In this document: one piece after another, positions 26,743-35,734 of the stretch
How positions within the stretch are numbered: position 1 is the first letter of the stretch
How the letters are laid out: every line of letters starts with the position of its first letter
DNA from: Edaphobacter dinghuensis
GTDB taxonomy: Bacteria; Acidobacteriota; Terriglobia; Terriglobales; Acidobacteriaceae
DNA length: 64,000 bases
Direction: 5' to 3'
Assembly (NCBI RefSeq): GCF_014640335.1
Contig: NZ_BMGT01000001.1
Span: 682,001 to 746,000 of the forward strand
The notes under the pieces: model-generated
Told to the model about the DNA's origin: nothing
The model's database searches: none
The model's input: only the letters and a program-made list of their open reading frames with translations
Program-made: the position numbers and the translations under genes

Positions 26743-26786
26743 GCGTTGAACCACCACAAATCCCCCACAAAAAATTGTAACCAAAC

Positions 26787-26800
26787 CTACCAGTAGGTAG
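26787..26800. promoter_or_regulatory. TetR-type operator upstream of tetR
   Basis: CTACC-AGTA-GGTAG inverted repeat, 13 bases before the TetR start codon. The same half-sites recur at 27433-27450 before the next gene. Confidence 0.7.
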
Positions 26801-26812
26801 TCTCATCTGCAT

Positions 26813-27388
26813 ATGAGCGGAGAGACTGCAGACCTCATCATGGACGTAGCCCATCGCCTCCTCACCGAGCGCGGATACTCCGCCTTCAGCTACGCCGATA
26901 TCGCCCAGGAGATCCAGATCCGCAAGGCGAGCATCCATCACCACTTTCCCACCAAAACCGCCCTCGTCGTCGCCGTATTGGAGCGGCACAGGCTTCGCAT
27001 GCAGGAGGCCCATGCCGCCTTGGACGAGCGCGTCTCCTCGCCCCTCAACCGCTTGAAGAAGTACGTCGAATACTGGGAGGTCTGCATTCGCAACAGGACC
27101 GAGCCCTTCTGCATCGCCGCCCTCCTCGGTGCCGAACTCCCCGGTCTCCCCGACGAGATTCAAATCGAGGTCGGCAAACACTTCCTCTCCCTCCGTCAAT
27201 GGATCGCCAGGACCATGAAGGACGGCGTAAAGCAGAAGACCATCAAGCTTCAGGAAACACCGGACATCGAGGCTGAGATGCTCATGGCCGCCGTCCACGG
27301 CGCAATGCTCTCGGCCCGCGTCAACAACTCCAGCGCCATCTTCAAACAGGTCACCACCCAGGCAATGCAAAGGCTTTCCATCCGATAA
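26813..27388 (+). CDS. TetR/AcrR family regulator
   Basis: A 191-residue repressor. The HTH is AHRLLTERGYSAFSYADIAQEIQIRKASIHHHFPTKTALV. The C-terminal domain contains TEPFCIAALLGAELPGLPDEIQIEV. Identical CTACC/GGTAG half-sites lie in front of it and in front of the downstream membrane protein gene, so it probably controls both. Confidence 0.88.
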   Translation: MSGETADLIMDVAHRLLTERGYSAFSYADIAQEIQIRKASIHHHFPTKTALVVAVLERHRLRMQEAHAALDERVSSPLNRLKKYVEYWEVCIRNRTEPFCIAALLGAELPGLPDEIQIEVGKHFLSLRQWIARTMKDGVKQKTIKLQETPDIEAEMLMAAVHGAMLSARVNNSSAIFKQVTTQAMQRLSIR

Positions 27389-27432
27389 GAAAGCCGGATT
27401 GCAGAGTCGTAGCAAATCTCATCATTCCCAAC

Positions 27433-27450
27433 CTACCAACTAGAAGGTAG
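27433..27450. promoter_or_regulatory. TetR-type operator upstream of membrane protein gene
   Basis: CTACC-N8-GGTAG with a central CTAG, 20 bases before the ATG at 27470. The half-sites match those at 26787-26800. Confidence 0.65.
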
Positions 27451-27469
27451 TCACGAAAGGAATCACAAG

Positions 27470-28012
27470 ATGACCACAACAGAAACATTGCAGCCAACCA
27501 AAAACCTGCGCAACCTCTATCTCACCCGCACCGCCGTCCAGTTCCTCTGGGCAGCGGCAACCATCGCGACCGCCGCCACGAACCCGGCACTCGCCGCAGC
27601 CCTTCTCGTTCTCTACCCGCTCTGGGACGTCGCCTGCACCCTCTACGACCTCAAGACCTCCAGTGATGCCACATCCGCGACAACGCTCTATATCAATGCT
27701 GCTGCCGGAATCCTCACCGCCATCGGCATCGGCCTCACCGCCTATGCTCATCCCCAATACGCCGTGGCGATCTTCGGTGCGTGGGCTCTCCTTGCCGGCC
27801 TCCTGCAATTTGTAGTGGGCCTCATCCGCAGGCAACGCATGGGCGGCCAGTGGGCAATGATCTTGAGCGGTCTTCAATCGACGGCCGCAGGTGTCGCGTT
27901 CGTGGTCGGCGGACTCAATGGCAAGTTCCACATCAAGGATCTCGGTGGATACGCCATCTTCGGCGCAGTCTACTTCCTGATCGCTGGCATCCTGCTTAGT
28001 CGCAAGCGCTGA
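27470..28012 (+). CDS. Small multi-pass membrane protein (DUF308-like)
   Basis: A 180-residue hydrophobic protein with about five or six predicted transmembrane segments in hairpin repeats (AVQFLWAAATIATA; AALLVLYPLWDVACTLY; YAVAIFGAWALLAGLLQFVVGLI; GYAIFGAVYFLIAGILL). The pattern resembles HdeD/DUF308 proteins, but I am not certain. AAAGGAA precedes the ATG. It is probably the target of the adjacent TetR. The transcript ends at the hairpin at 28019. Confidence 0.7.
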   Translation: MTTTETLQPTKNLRNLYLTRTAVQFLWAAATIATAATNPALAAALLVLYPLWDVACTLYDLKTSSDATSATTLYINAAAGILTAIGIGLTAYAHPQYAVAIFGAWALLAGLLQFVVGLIRRQRMGGQWAMILSGLQSTAAGVAFVVGGLNGKFHIKDLGGYAIFGAVYFLIAGILLSRKR

Positions 28013-28018
28013 AAAACC

Positions 28019-28054
28019 GCAGCCCGGCGGGGCCAAAGAATCCAGCCGGGCTGC
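28019..28054 (+). terminator. Terminator hairpin after membrane protein gene
   Basis: Perfect 10-bp stem GCAGCCCGGC/GCCGGGCTGC with a 16-nt loop, starting 7 bases after the stop. No T-run follows. Confidence 0.55.
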
Positions 28055-28234
28055 ACGCCGCTGAATGAACCGGAAAGCCGGGTTCAATATGGACGTAGCC
28101 AACTCAGCGTGAGCGAAATCAAGCCTCAAAATCCCTGTCAAAACCGCCCACACCCAAGAGGAAGAAGAAGGGAGTTGGAAATATTGGAAACCCACCCCCC
28201 ACCATGAGACGATAATGCTGTACAGAGCACAGCA

Positions 28235-28804
28235 ATGACCTCAACCAGCAAGCCCACCGACGATAAGACCGCTAAGATCAAAGAGTTCCTCGACACCCTG
28301 CTTGCCTCAAGCGGCCTGAGGCTCGACTTCGCGATCCTCGCCGCCAACCCGCAAACGCAGGCCGCCTCCGAGCCCGAGATCTCCGTCGAGTTCACCGGCC
28401 CCGACACCTCGCTGCTCACCGCCCGCAACGCTGAGCTCCTTCACTCCATCGAGCACCTCGCTGCCAAGGTCCTCCGCTTCGAGCCCGAGCAGCACGACCG
28501 CATCTCCTTCGACGCCGAAAACTTCAAGGCCCTCCGCAACCGCGAGCTCGAGCTCATGGCCGAGGCCGGCGCCGACCGCGTCCACGCCACCCACCGCCCC
28601 TACGCCTTCCCGCCCATGAACTCCCGCGAACGCCGCCTGCTGCACCTCGCCCTCAGCAACCTCGGCCTGCCCACCGCCTCCACCAGCGACGGCCCCCGCC
28701 GCTTCGTCGTCGCCTACCCCAAAGGCACCGAGCCGGTAGAACCCAAAGGCCCCTCCACCCAGGACCGCACCCACGCCATCCGCAAAACCTTCCGCCGCCG
28801 CTAA
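28235..28804 (+). CDS. jag: R3H-domain RNA-binding protein Jag/KhpB
   Basis: A 189-residue cytoplasmic RNA-binding protein. The N-terminal half is KH-like (FLDTLLASSGLRLDFAIL...LLHSIEHLAAKVL). The C-terminal R3H domain contains MNSRERRLLHLALSNLGLPTAS and RRFVVAYP. It is the usual neighbour of yidC; here a GIY-YIG gene, a TetR pair and repeats intervene. Homologues act with KhpA in RNA binding and cell-envelope regulation. It ends in a basic tail. Confidence 0.9.
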   Translation: MTSTSKPTDDKTAKIKEFLDTLLASSGLRLDFAILAANPQTQAASEPEISVEFTGPDTSLLTARNAELLHSIEHLAAKVLRFEPEQHDRISFDAENFKALRNRELELMAEAGADRVHATHRPYAFPPMNSRERRLLHLALSNLGLPTASTSDGPRRFVVAYPKGTEPVEPKGPSTQDRTHAIRKTFRRR

Positions 28805-28823
28805 ACGCCGAACACCCCCCACC

Positions 28824-28867
28824 GCACGTCATATCGACCGAAGCGAAGTGGAGAGACCCCTGTATTT
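28824..28867 (+). repeat. F1 dispersed repeat, shortest form
   Basis: Only AAGCGAAG separates the arms, so the core is barely a stem. The left arm has one change (GTCATATCGACCG). Confidence 0.8.
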
Positions 28868-28976
28868 GCCTTTCCCCACAAAGCGCCACAAATTTCCCCA
28901 AGCAAAAACGCCCCATCCTCTCGCAGAATCCATACAGACTCAGCAAAAGAACAGGGCGTCATGAAGCCACCCACAA

Positions 28977-29834
28977 CTACTGCACGTCGCTGACCTGCCC
29001 GTTCATAAAGATCACCTTCATATCGGGATACTTATAGATCTTCTTCGCCCCCAGATCGATGATCTGCTGCGGCGCACCCATCGTCGCCGTCACCTGATCG
29101 ATCGTTTGTCCCAGCGCAATCGTCGGGGCCTGGCCGCCCTGGGCCGGAGCACCCGCCGGCGGAGCGACCACCGCACCGCCAACCACCGTACCCGTCGTCG
29201 TCGAAACCGCGCAGTGCGGCTCGCACGACCGCGCCACCGTGCCGTTATCACGCGCCCGAACCTGGTCCGCAGCGTTCTCCGACAGCACCGCCTCAATCAT
29301 CTTCGCCGCATCGTCCACCGACATCGTCGCCAGTGCACCCTTCGGCAGCTTGAACGCCAGCGTACCCGAATACCGCTTCGCCGCCTGATACTGACTGTAG
29401 TTGCCGCCAAACGTCGCCAGCACCGCATCGCACGTCAGAAACGTGACCTTCAGATCGTCTTCATGGCTGTTGCTGCTGCTGTTGATCTTGGTGATATAGA
29501 CCTTCTGGCCCGGCTGCAGCACCTGCGAATTGTTGCTCCTCAGCAGGCCCAGACCCTTCGACCGCTGCTTCACCTGCCCATCCACCACCGGGTTCTCAAA
29601 CGTGATCATCGTCGGATAAGGCTCCGCATTGATGCCGTCGGCCTCAATCGTCATCACCGTTCCCGGCACCGCCGCGACTCCCTGCATATTGATCTCGGTC
29701 AGCTTGAACCTCTGTTTAAGTCCTACTGTCACATCCTCCTGCGCCACTGCGGCAGGGGCCATGCTCAAAGCCAGCATTAAGACGGACAAGACTCCGAAAG
29801 TAAGTTTACGGACACACGACGAACGAATCAGCAT
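28977..29834 (-). CDS. Exported protein with BamE/SmpA-like C-terminus
   Basis: A 285-residue secreted protein. The signal peptide ends PAAVAQ. A beta-rich middle domain is not recognised. Then comes a Gly/Ala/Pro-rich linker, and a C-terminal 45-residue module ALGQTIDQVTATMGAPQQIIDLGAKKIYKYPDMKVIF. That module has the G-x-T-x2-x-V-x4-G-x-P pattern seen in BamE/SmpA-OmlA folds. AGGAG lies about 8 bases before the ATG. The function is unknown; an envelope role is inference. Confidence 0.75.
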   Translation of the reverse strand: MLIRSSCVRKLTFGVLSVLMLALSMAPAAVAQEDVTVGLKQRFKLTEINMQGVAAVPGTVMTIEADGINAEPYPTMITFENPVVDGQVKQRSKGLGLLRSNNSQVLQPGQKVYITKINSSSNSHEDDLKVTFLTCDAVLATFGGNYSQYQAAKRYSGTLAFKLPKGALATMSVDDAAKMIEAVLSENAADQVRARDNGTVARSCEPHCAVSTTTGTVVGGAVVAPPAGAPAQGGQAPTIALGQTIDQVTATMGAPQQIIDLGAKKIYKYPDMKVIFMNGQVSDVQ

Positions 29835-30020
29835 TCACCAGCTCCTGATAAAAGAGTGAAATATTTTGGGATTGAATAAGGCTTAAACCCTGCCCTCTCA
29901 AGTCTTAGCTCAGACTTTGCAAGGCGCGGAGATAGGGTAGCAGATCAAAGCCGCCCAACAATTAAAAATATACATAATGCGATATACCGTCTCACCAGCC
30001 GAGACAAGCCCGGCACAAAA

Positions 30021-30163
30021 CCGGGTGCCCCATGTCCCGCTTCTGGGACATCGGTTGAACCACCACCACGTCACCCTAAACCCACATCATCTAGACCGAA
30101 CCACCCCAAACCCACGTCATCTCGACCGAAGGCGAAGCCGAAGTGGAGAGACCCCTGTATTTA
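30021..30163 (+). repeat. F2 + partial F1 + F1 dispersed repeats
   Basis: F2 at 30021-30066, truncated F1 left arm at 30082-30100 and complete F1 at 30112-30163 with core GGC-GAA-GCC. They fill the space between two minus-strand genes. Confidence 0.85.
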
Positions 30164-30209
30164 GTTTTTGTCGTTGCCGTTGTTTTTGTCGTTGCCGTTA
30201 CAACCCAAC

Positions 30210-30761
30210 TCACCCACCCACAACGCTCTTGTCCCACCGATGCGCGCGGCTCTCCTTAGCGACCCGCACCGAACTCGGCGCAGCCCCGCTCCGCTCCAGA
30301 TACTTGTGCCACTCTTCGGTCTCGGCTGCCCGCTTGATCAGCGCATTCCGCCGCCGAAGCATCCCGATCAGGTGCCGCCGGACCATCTTTTCCAACATCC
30401 TGCCCATCCATCCATGCCGAGCGGAAAACCGTATCTCGTCGCGCATCCGCGTGCCGTCGTCCATCACGGCAAAGTGGTGCTCATGCTCGAAGCGCGCAAA
30501 CCAGCCCTCGGTCATCACATCGCGAAAGTAGCTGAAGGGCCGCCAGCCGTCGACCTTGCTGGTGTGCGTCACCCATCGGCCAAAGTGCCGTCCGCGCCAC
30601 ACCACCGACTGGCCCTCGCCAATCTCGCCCGACGTCACGCCGCCAATCGCCGTCTCCCGTGTCTGGGCAGCCGACACCAGATGCAGATCGATGCTCGTCG
30701 CCAGCCGGAAGCATCGCTCCATCGGCGCATCCATCCATGTTGTTACTCGAATCGTCTCCAT
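30210..30761 (-). CDS. SRPBCC-fold protein (paralogue A)
   Basis: A 183-residue START/SRPBCC ligand-binding fold protein. It begins ETIRVTTWMDAPMERCFRLATSIDLH and has SVVWRGRHFGRWVTHTSKVDGWRPFSYFRDVM, FARFEHEHHFAVMDDGTRMRDEIRFSA. It is clearly a paralogue of the gene at 31147. Such proteins bind hydrophobic ligands or act as cyclases; no substrate can be assigned. No clear ribosome binding site. Confidence 0.8.
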   Translation of the reverse strand: METIRVTTWMDAPMERCFRLATSIDLHLVSAAQTRETAIGGVTSGEIGEGQSVVWRGRHFGRWVTHTSKVDGWRPFSYFRDVMTEGWFARFEHEHHFAVMDDGTRMRDEIRFSARHGWMGRMLEKMVRRHLIGMLRRRNALIKRAAETEEWHKYLERSGAAPSSVRVAKESRAHRWDKSVVGG

Positions 30762-31000
30762 AGCCCGTCAGTCGTGCCACTTGCTCTGTGTGTGCTCGTT
30801 GTCTCTTATCGCTGCCTGGTTCTCTTTCTGTTAGACCGCTGCAACCCCCTAAAAGCAATCCCACTTTCATACCAGAAGCAGTACCTTTCCGATACCGCCC
30901 CGATCCATCACGCCATAGCGGACAAAGAACGACACAATTTTAGATGCAAAACCCTGCACCCCCGTCTACCCACCCCAAAAAAGACGGCACAAAGACAAAA

Positions 31001-31112
31001 CCGGGTGCCCCATGTCCCGCCTCTGGGACATGGGTTTCTCCCCATCAAGTCACCACAAAACCCACGTCATCTCGACCGGAGCGAAGCGTAGTGGAGAGAC
31101 CCCTGTATTTCG
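31001..31112 (+). repeat. F2 + F1 dispersed repeats between SRPBCC paralogues
   Basis: F2 at 31001-31040 has a changed right flank (TTTCTCC). F1 at 31062-31112 has core GC-GAA-GC. Confidence 0.85.
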
Positions 31113-31146
31113 CCTTTAGCGTTACCACCCAACCCCAAGTCCACCA

Positions 31147-31623
31147 TCACCCAGGCAGATACCGCTTCCACTCATCGCTCTCGGCCACCCGCTTCAGCAG
31201 CTCCAGCCGATGCCGCAGCAGCCGCGACATATACGGCGTCACCACCCACTGCCCCAGTGGCCGTGTCAGCGCACCCAGCGGCAGCGAGAACCGGATCTTG
31301 TCGTTCAGCAGCGTTCGCCCGCCGATCTCGGTAAAGAAGTGGTCATGTTGAAACCGCCGAAACCGCCCTCGCTCCATCGCGTCCTGAAAGTAGTCGGGCC
31401 GCTCGTACTTCGAGATCAGCGTCTCGTGCCGATGCGGCAGGCCGAACACCCACCCCTGCCACGTCAGCCGGTCGCCGCCCTCCACCAGCCCGCTCGTCCG
31501 CGTCGACGCGCCCGCCACCAGATTCATCTTCAGAGACTGCTTCACCAGCTCCAGGCTCGTAGACAGCAGAAAGCACCGCTCGATCGGCGCGTTCACATGA
31601 ATCCTGTCGCTGACAACAAACAT
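31147..31623 (-). CDS. SRPBCC-fold protein (paralogue B)
   Basis: A 158-residue SRPBCC protein sharing the order of motifs with paralogue A: VSDRIHVNAPIERCFLLSTSLEL, LTWQGWVFGLPHRHETLISKYERPDYFQDAM, FRRFQHDHFFTEIGGRTLLNDKIRF. The pair probably arose by tandem duplication and was later split by repeat insertion. The ATG at 31623 is preceded by AGGAGG about 11 bases away. Confidence 0.8.
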   Translation of the reverse strand: MFVVSDRIHVNAPIERCFLLSTSLELVKQSLKMNLVAGASTRTSGLVEGGDRLTWQGWVFGLPHRHETLISKYERPDYFQDAMERGRFRRFQHDHFFTEIGGRTLLNDKIRFSLPLGALTRPLGQWVVTPYMSRLLRHRLELLKRVAESDEWKRYLPG

Positions 31624-31852
31624 CTCGGTCACGCCTCCTGGGGAGTACTGCCACCAGCCCGCCTGATCCAATGCTCTGCGCGACGAAGCTCTACAGCTTA
31701 GCCCATTAGACGCTGTATTTTACGGATCGGCAGCTTACTATCTCACGCCCCCGTTACAGCGCCGCTACAATCACCGCCCCATTGCATTTATCAATAACCC
31801 GCATCAATATTGCCGTTACAAGTGCGGCATCCTTTTGCTTGTCATTCCTTTG

Positions 31853-32044
31853 TTTGTCATTCCCGAAGGGAATCTGCGTTTGTATTTCCATTCCGCAGCG
31901 CAGCACAAAGCCGGGTGCCCCATGTCCCGATTCTGGGACATGGGTTGAACCACCATCAAAGTCACGTCATCGCGATCTGAGCGGCAAAAAAAGCACGTCA
32001 TCTCGACCGAAGGCGAAGCCGCAGTGGAGAGACCCCTGTATTTC
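31853..32044 (+). repeat. F3, F2 and F1 dispersed repeats
   Basis: F3 at 31853-31881, preceded by a partial copy of its first 10 bases at 31839-31848. F2 at 31911-31954. A degenerate F1 left arm lies near 31962. Complete F1 at 31993-32044 has core GGC-GAA-GCC and ends 34 bases from the thrS stop. Confidence 0.85.
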
Positions 32045-32077
32045 CCCCTCCGAAGCGCCACAAACCCCAACTCCAAC

Positions 32078-34117
32078 CTACAACGCCACGCCCTGCCCCT
32101 TCACCAACCCAACCGCCCTCTCGATAAACGCATCGAGCGAAACACTACCCTCATCGCCCTTGCCTCGAGTCCTCACGCTCACCGCTTCGCTTGCCGCTTC
32201 CTTATCGCCCATCACCAGCACAAACGGAACCTTCTGCAGCGTGAACTCACGGATCTTCGCATTCATCTTCTCGTTGCGTGCATCCAACTCGACGCGCAGC
32301 CCAGCCGCTTCAAGCCTCGCCTTCACCGCATTCGCATACTCCAGGTGCTTCTCCGAGATCGGCACCAGACCCACCTGTACCGGGGCCAGCCACATCGGAA
32401 ACGCGCCCGCATAGTGCTCGATCAGAACGCCGAAGAACCTCTCGACGCTTCCGAACAGTGCGCGATGCACCATCACCGGCCTGTGCTTCTCGCCGTCCTC
32501 GCCCGTATACTCCAGCTCAAACCGCTGCGGCAGGTTGAAGTCGAACTGCACCGTCGAGAGCTGCCACAGCCGCCCCAGCACGTCCACCAGCTTGATGTCG
32601 ATCTTTGGCCCGTAGAACGCCGCCTCGCCCGGAATCTCGCGATACGCAATCCCCTTGGCGTCGAGCACCTTCTTCAACGATGCAACCGCGCCCTCCCAGT
32701 GCTCCGCCTTGCCCACATAGTTCTTCGTGTCCTTCGGGTCCCAGGTCGAAAGCTCCACCTTGAACTCCGTGAATCCAAAGGCGTGCAACACTTCATCGGC
32801 AAACTCCACACACGCTGCGATCTCGCCTTCGATCTGCTCCGGCGTGCAGAAGATATGTGCATCGTCCTGCGTAAAGCCGCGCACCCGCAACAGCCCATGC
32901 ATCGTGCCCGAGCGCTCGTACCGATACACATTGCCCAGCTCCGCATACCGCTGCGGCAGGTCGCGATAGCTCTTCGGCGAGTTCTTATAGATCAGAATAT
33001 GTCCCGGGCAGTTCATCGGCTTCAGCCGGTACTCCGCGTCGTCCAGCTCCATCGGCGGATACATGTTCTCCGCATAGTACCCATCATGTCCCGAGACCTT
33101 CCAAAGCTCGCGCCGCATGATGTGCGGTGTGAACACCATCTGGTAGCCGCGCCGTATGCACTGATCGCGCATCCAGTCTTCCATCACCTTGCGGATCAGC
33201 CCGCCCTTCGGATGCCAGAAGATCAGCCCCGCGCCCGCCACCTCCTGGATCGAAAACAGATCGAGCTGCTTGCCCAGCACCCGATGATCGCGCGCCTTGA
33301 TCTCCTCCAACCGCTTGAAGTGAGCCTCCAGGTCCTTGCTATTAAAAAACGCCGTGCCATAGATGCGCTGCAACTGCTGGTTCTTCTCGTCGCCCAGCCA
33401 GTACGCCCCCGCAACGCTCGTCACCTTGAAGGCCTTCACCCTTCCCGTCGAAGGCACATGCGGCCCGCGACAAAAGTCGGTAAAGTTGCCGTTCTTATAC
33501 AGCGAGATCTCATCGCCCGGCTTGGTAAACCGCTCGATGAAGTGGACCTTCATGAACTCGCCCTGCTTCTCGTAGTCGGCCAGCCCCTGCTCGCGCGGCT
33601 CCTCCTCGCGCACGAACGTCTCGTCGCGCGCCACAACGTCGGCCATGCGCTTCTCAATCGCCGCCAGATCGTCCTCGCTGAACGGCGTCTCGCGATAAAC
33701 GTCATAGAAAAACCCGGCATCGGTCGCTGGCCCATGCCCCAGCTTCGTCTCCGGAAAAAGCTCCAGAATCGCCGTCGCCATCACATGCGCCGCCGAGTGC
33801 CGCACCACCTTCAGCGAAGCCTCGTCCGTCTCCTTCAACAGCTCCAGCGCCACGTCCTCGGTCAGCGGAGCCGACAGGTCCACCAGCCGCTCCCCACCCG
33901 CAGCCGCCCCATACATCGAAGCCTCCGACCCCTCCGAATCCGGGTGCCCCGCGTCCGGACCTTCGGACGTGGGCGCGGACACGGGCTTCAGCGGCTTAAC
34001 TCTCGCCACCACCACCGCCGCCGCCAGCCGCGGCGAGATGCTCGTTGCTATAGCAAAAGGAGTCGTACCGCGCGGAACCTCGCGCACAGAACCATCAGGA
34101 AGTTGAATCGAAATCAT
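32078..34117 (-). CDS. thrS: Threonine--tRNA ligase with F2-derived insert in TGS domain
   Basis: Class II aminoacyl-tRNA synthetase, 679 residues, longer than the usual 635-650. The TGS domain starts MISIQLPDGSVREV. The editing domain has RHSAAHVMA. The catalytic core has LKPMNCPGHILIYK, YRYERSGTMHGLLRVRGFTQDDAHIFC and the zinc Cys/His residues. The anticodon-binding domain ends the protein (NEKMNAKIREF, VPFVLVMGDKEA). Residues about 41-74 are extra and interrupt the TGS domain at the turn where relatives read KVNGELVDL. Part of this insert is encoded by an F2 repeat at 33940-33976. The ATG at 34117 is used; the frame runs upstream only into repeats. Confidence 0.96.
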   Translation of the reverse strand: MISIQLPDGSVREVPRGTTPFAIATSISPRLAAAVVVARVKPLKPVSAPTSEGPDAGHPDSEGSEASMYGAAAGGERLVDLSAPLTEDVALELLKETDEASLKVVRHSAAHVMATAILELFPETKLGHGPATDAGFFYDVYRETPFSEDDLAAIEKRMADVVARDETFVREEEPREQGLADYEKQGEFMKVHFIERFTKPGDEISLYKNGNFTDFCRGPHVPSTGRVKAFKVTSVAGAYWLGDEKNQQLQRIYGTAFFNSKDLEAHFKRLEEIKARDHRVLGKQLDLFSIQEVAGAGLIFWHPKGGLIRKVMEDWMRDQCIRRGYQMVFTPHIMRRELWKVSGHDGYYAENMYPPMELDDAEYRLKPMNCPGHILIYKNSPKSYRDLPQRYAELGNVYRYERSGTMHGLLRVRGFTQDDAHIFCTPEQIEGEIAACVEFADEVLHAFGFTEFKVELSTWDPKDTKNYVGKAEHWEGAVASLKKVLDAKGIAYREIPGEAAFYGPKIDIKLVDVLGRLWQLSTVQFDFNLPQRFELEYTGEDGEKHRPVMVHRALFGSVERFFGVLIEHYAGAFPMWLAPVQVGLVPISEKHLEYANAVKARLEAAGLRVELDARNEKMNAKIREFTLQKVPFVLVMGDKEAASEAVSVRTRGKGDEGSVSLDAFIERAVGLVKGQGVAL
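33940..33976 (+). repeat. F2 repeat inside the thrS coding sequence
   Basis: CGGGTGCCCCGCGTCCG-gacctt-CGGACGTGGG. The stem differs from the usual F2 on both sides, yet pairing is largely kept (CGTCCG/CGGACG). It encodes part of the GPDAGHPDSEG segment of ThrRS in antisense orientation. Confidence 0.8.
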
Positions 34118-34165
34118 CTCGTTGCTCACCCTTCCAGCATAAATGCACGTCATCCCCACCAAAAG

Positions 34166-34298
34166 CGGCTGCCCCACGTCCCGCCCCTGGGACATGGGTT
34201 GAACCACCACCAAGCCGTCCCCCAACCGCACGTCATCTCGACCGGAGCACCGGACAGCTTTATCGTCCGTTGCGTAGTGGAGAGACCCCTGTATTTCA
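34166..34298 (+). repeat. F2 + F1 dispersed repeats upstream of thrS
   Basis: F2 at 34166-34210. F1 at 34229-34298 has core GCACCGGAC-agctttatc-GTCCGTTGC, a 9-bp stem with one mismatch, related to the core at 13316. Confidence 0.85.
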
Positions 34299-34466
34299 CT
34301 CACTCCAACCCAGCAACAGCATCCCGAACCGCCCCACCCGCCATCTCATATCCAGCACCCACCGCGCACCGAAGATGCCCTCATCATTAGAACCGGCGCA
34401 GCAAAAGAGGAGAAGACCATCCGCCCCATCCCCACCATCCGCGTTCCCGAAGGCATCTTTCCTAGG

Positions 34467-34922
34467 ATGAAGTCTTGGCAGGCCCTCACGCTCCTGCTCG
34501 CGGTCTGCTACGCCGTCGCCGGAGCAGGCCATCTCTTCATGGCCTCCATCCCCGCCGAGCTGCGCAAGCACGGCTTCGCCCCGGCCAACCATCTCCTCGT
34601 CCCCGCCTGGATCGTCCTCTATAGCTGCATGGCGCTGGCCGCCTGGCTCATCTGGCGCCGCCCCGAGAGCAGGCTTCGCTCCCGCGCCCTGGCGCTGTTC
34701 TCCATCCAGCTCATCCTCAACTTCATGTGGATGATGGACTTCTTCTACTACCAGGTCGTCGGCCCCTCGCTGTTCATCCTTCTGGTGCTCTGGGCGACCG
34801 TCCTTCTGACGACCGTCCTCTTCTGGCGGCTCCGCCACCTGACCGCCTACCTGCTGGCCCCCTACCTCGCCTGGCTGGCCTTCGCCTTCAGCCTCAACTT
34901 CGACATCTTCAGCCTCGGCTGA
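34467..34922 (+). CDS. tspO-like: TspO/MBR-family membrane protein
   Basis: A 151-residue protein with five predicted transmembrane helices. It has features of tryptophan-rich sensory proteins: LLVPAWIVLYSCMALAAWLIWRR, QLILNFMWMMDFFYY and LLAPYLAWLAFAFSLNFDI. TspO proteins bind tetrapyrroles and tune stress or pigment pathways. It is divergent from thrS, separated by F1/F2 repeats. The assignment is by motif order; the first helix is less typical. Confidence 0.78.
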   Translation: MKSWQALTLLLAVCYAVAGAGHLFMASIPAELRKHGFAPANHLLVPAWIVLYSCMALAAWLIWRRPESRLRSRALALFSIQLILNFMWMMDFFYYQVVGPSLFILLVLWATVLLTTVLFWRLRHLTAYLLAPYLAWLAFAFSLNFDIFSLG

Positions 34923-34968
34923 CCACTCCTGAAACTGACGACTCCTGAAATCTGACGCACCACGAAAA

Positions 34969-35104
34969 GCACGTCATCTCGACCGAAGGCGGCGCTTTTG
35001 CCGCCGCAGCGGAGAGACCCCTGTATTTGCCTTCGTCAACGAGCGGTACAAACCCCGGGTGCGGGTGCCCCATGTCCCGCCCCTGGGACATGGACTGAAC
35101 CACC
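34969..35104 (+). repeat. F1 + F2 dispersed repeats
   Basis: F1 at 34969-35030 has core GGCGGC-gctttt-GCCGCC. F2 at 35062-35104 follows. They separate the tspO-like gene from the convergent PEP-CTERM gene. Confidence 0.85.
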
Positions 35105-35161
35105 ACCAAGCAAACCTCCAGACCAGACGGTTCACCGGACCACAGGAAGCTCAAAAAGCTC

Positions 35162-35734
35162 TCAGGCGATGCGCCGCTTCACGAGGCCGCCGATCCCAAG
35201 CAAGCCAGTGCCCAGCAAAACGAAGCTGGAAGGCTCGGGGGTGACGTCCGTACCTGTAAAGGTGACGGTTCCTACGCCAGTGGTATCATCGGCAACCGAA
35301 TTGGCGTTTCCATTGCCCTCGTAGTACGTGCTTCCGGTGACCGATCCATCCGTAGCAATGTTCAACACAAAGACAACGCCACCAAAGCTTGCGTTCGTTC
35401 CGAACAAGGGGCCTGCGGTGATTGTTCCCCGCGCGATACTCTCGCCGCCAAGGGTGAGAACGATATCGCTCGAAGAGACATCATTGAACTGATAGTTGTA
35501 AGTCGAATCGCCGGCCGAAGAGTCGATGGTGTTGGTGAACGAAAATGCGGTGAGGGTCCCCCCTCTCGTGCCGTAGGGATAGCTCACGGCGAAGGAACCG
35601 CTTCCCGAGGCAGTTTCACCCGCCAGGTTCCCCGTTGTAGAAGTGTAGGTAAAGTCGTAAGTAACCGTAGTGGCATGTGCTGCAAGGCTGGCCGACAGCA
35701 AAGCGACGACAGCCGCAAGTAGCTTGATTCGCAT
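35162..35734 (-). CDS. PEP-CTERM sorting-domain protein
   Basis: A 190-residue exported protein. The signal peptide (KLLAAVVALLSASLAAHA) is followed by a Thr/Ser/Gly-rich beta domain. The C-terminal tag has PEPSSFVLLGTGLLGIGGL and KRRIA. The start at 35734 is set by GAAGGGG about 7 bases upstream; the longer open frame crosses an F3 repeat. It resembles the next gene only in the sorting tag. Confidence 0.87.
   Translation of the reverse strand: MRIKLLAAVVALLSASLAAHATTVTYDFTYTSTTGNLAGETASGSGSFAVSYPYGTRGGTLTAFSFTNTIDSSAGDSTYNYQFNDVSSSDIVLTLGGESIARGTITAGPLFGTNASFGGVVFVLNIATDGSVTGSTYYEGNGNANSVADDTTGVGTVTFTGTDVTPEPSSFVLLGTGLLGIGGLVKRRIA

Noticed and set aside
32024-34390. 788-codon plus-strand frame opposite thrS
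   Set aside because: Antisense shadow of thrS that also reads through F1 and F2 copies.
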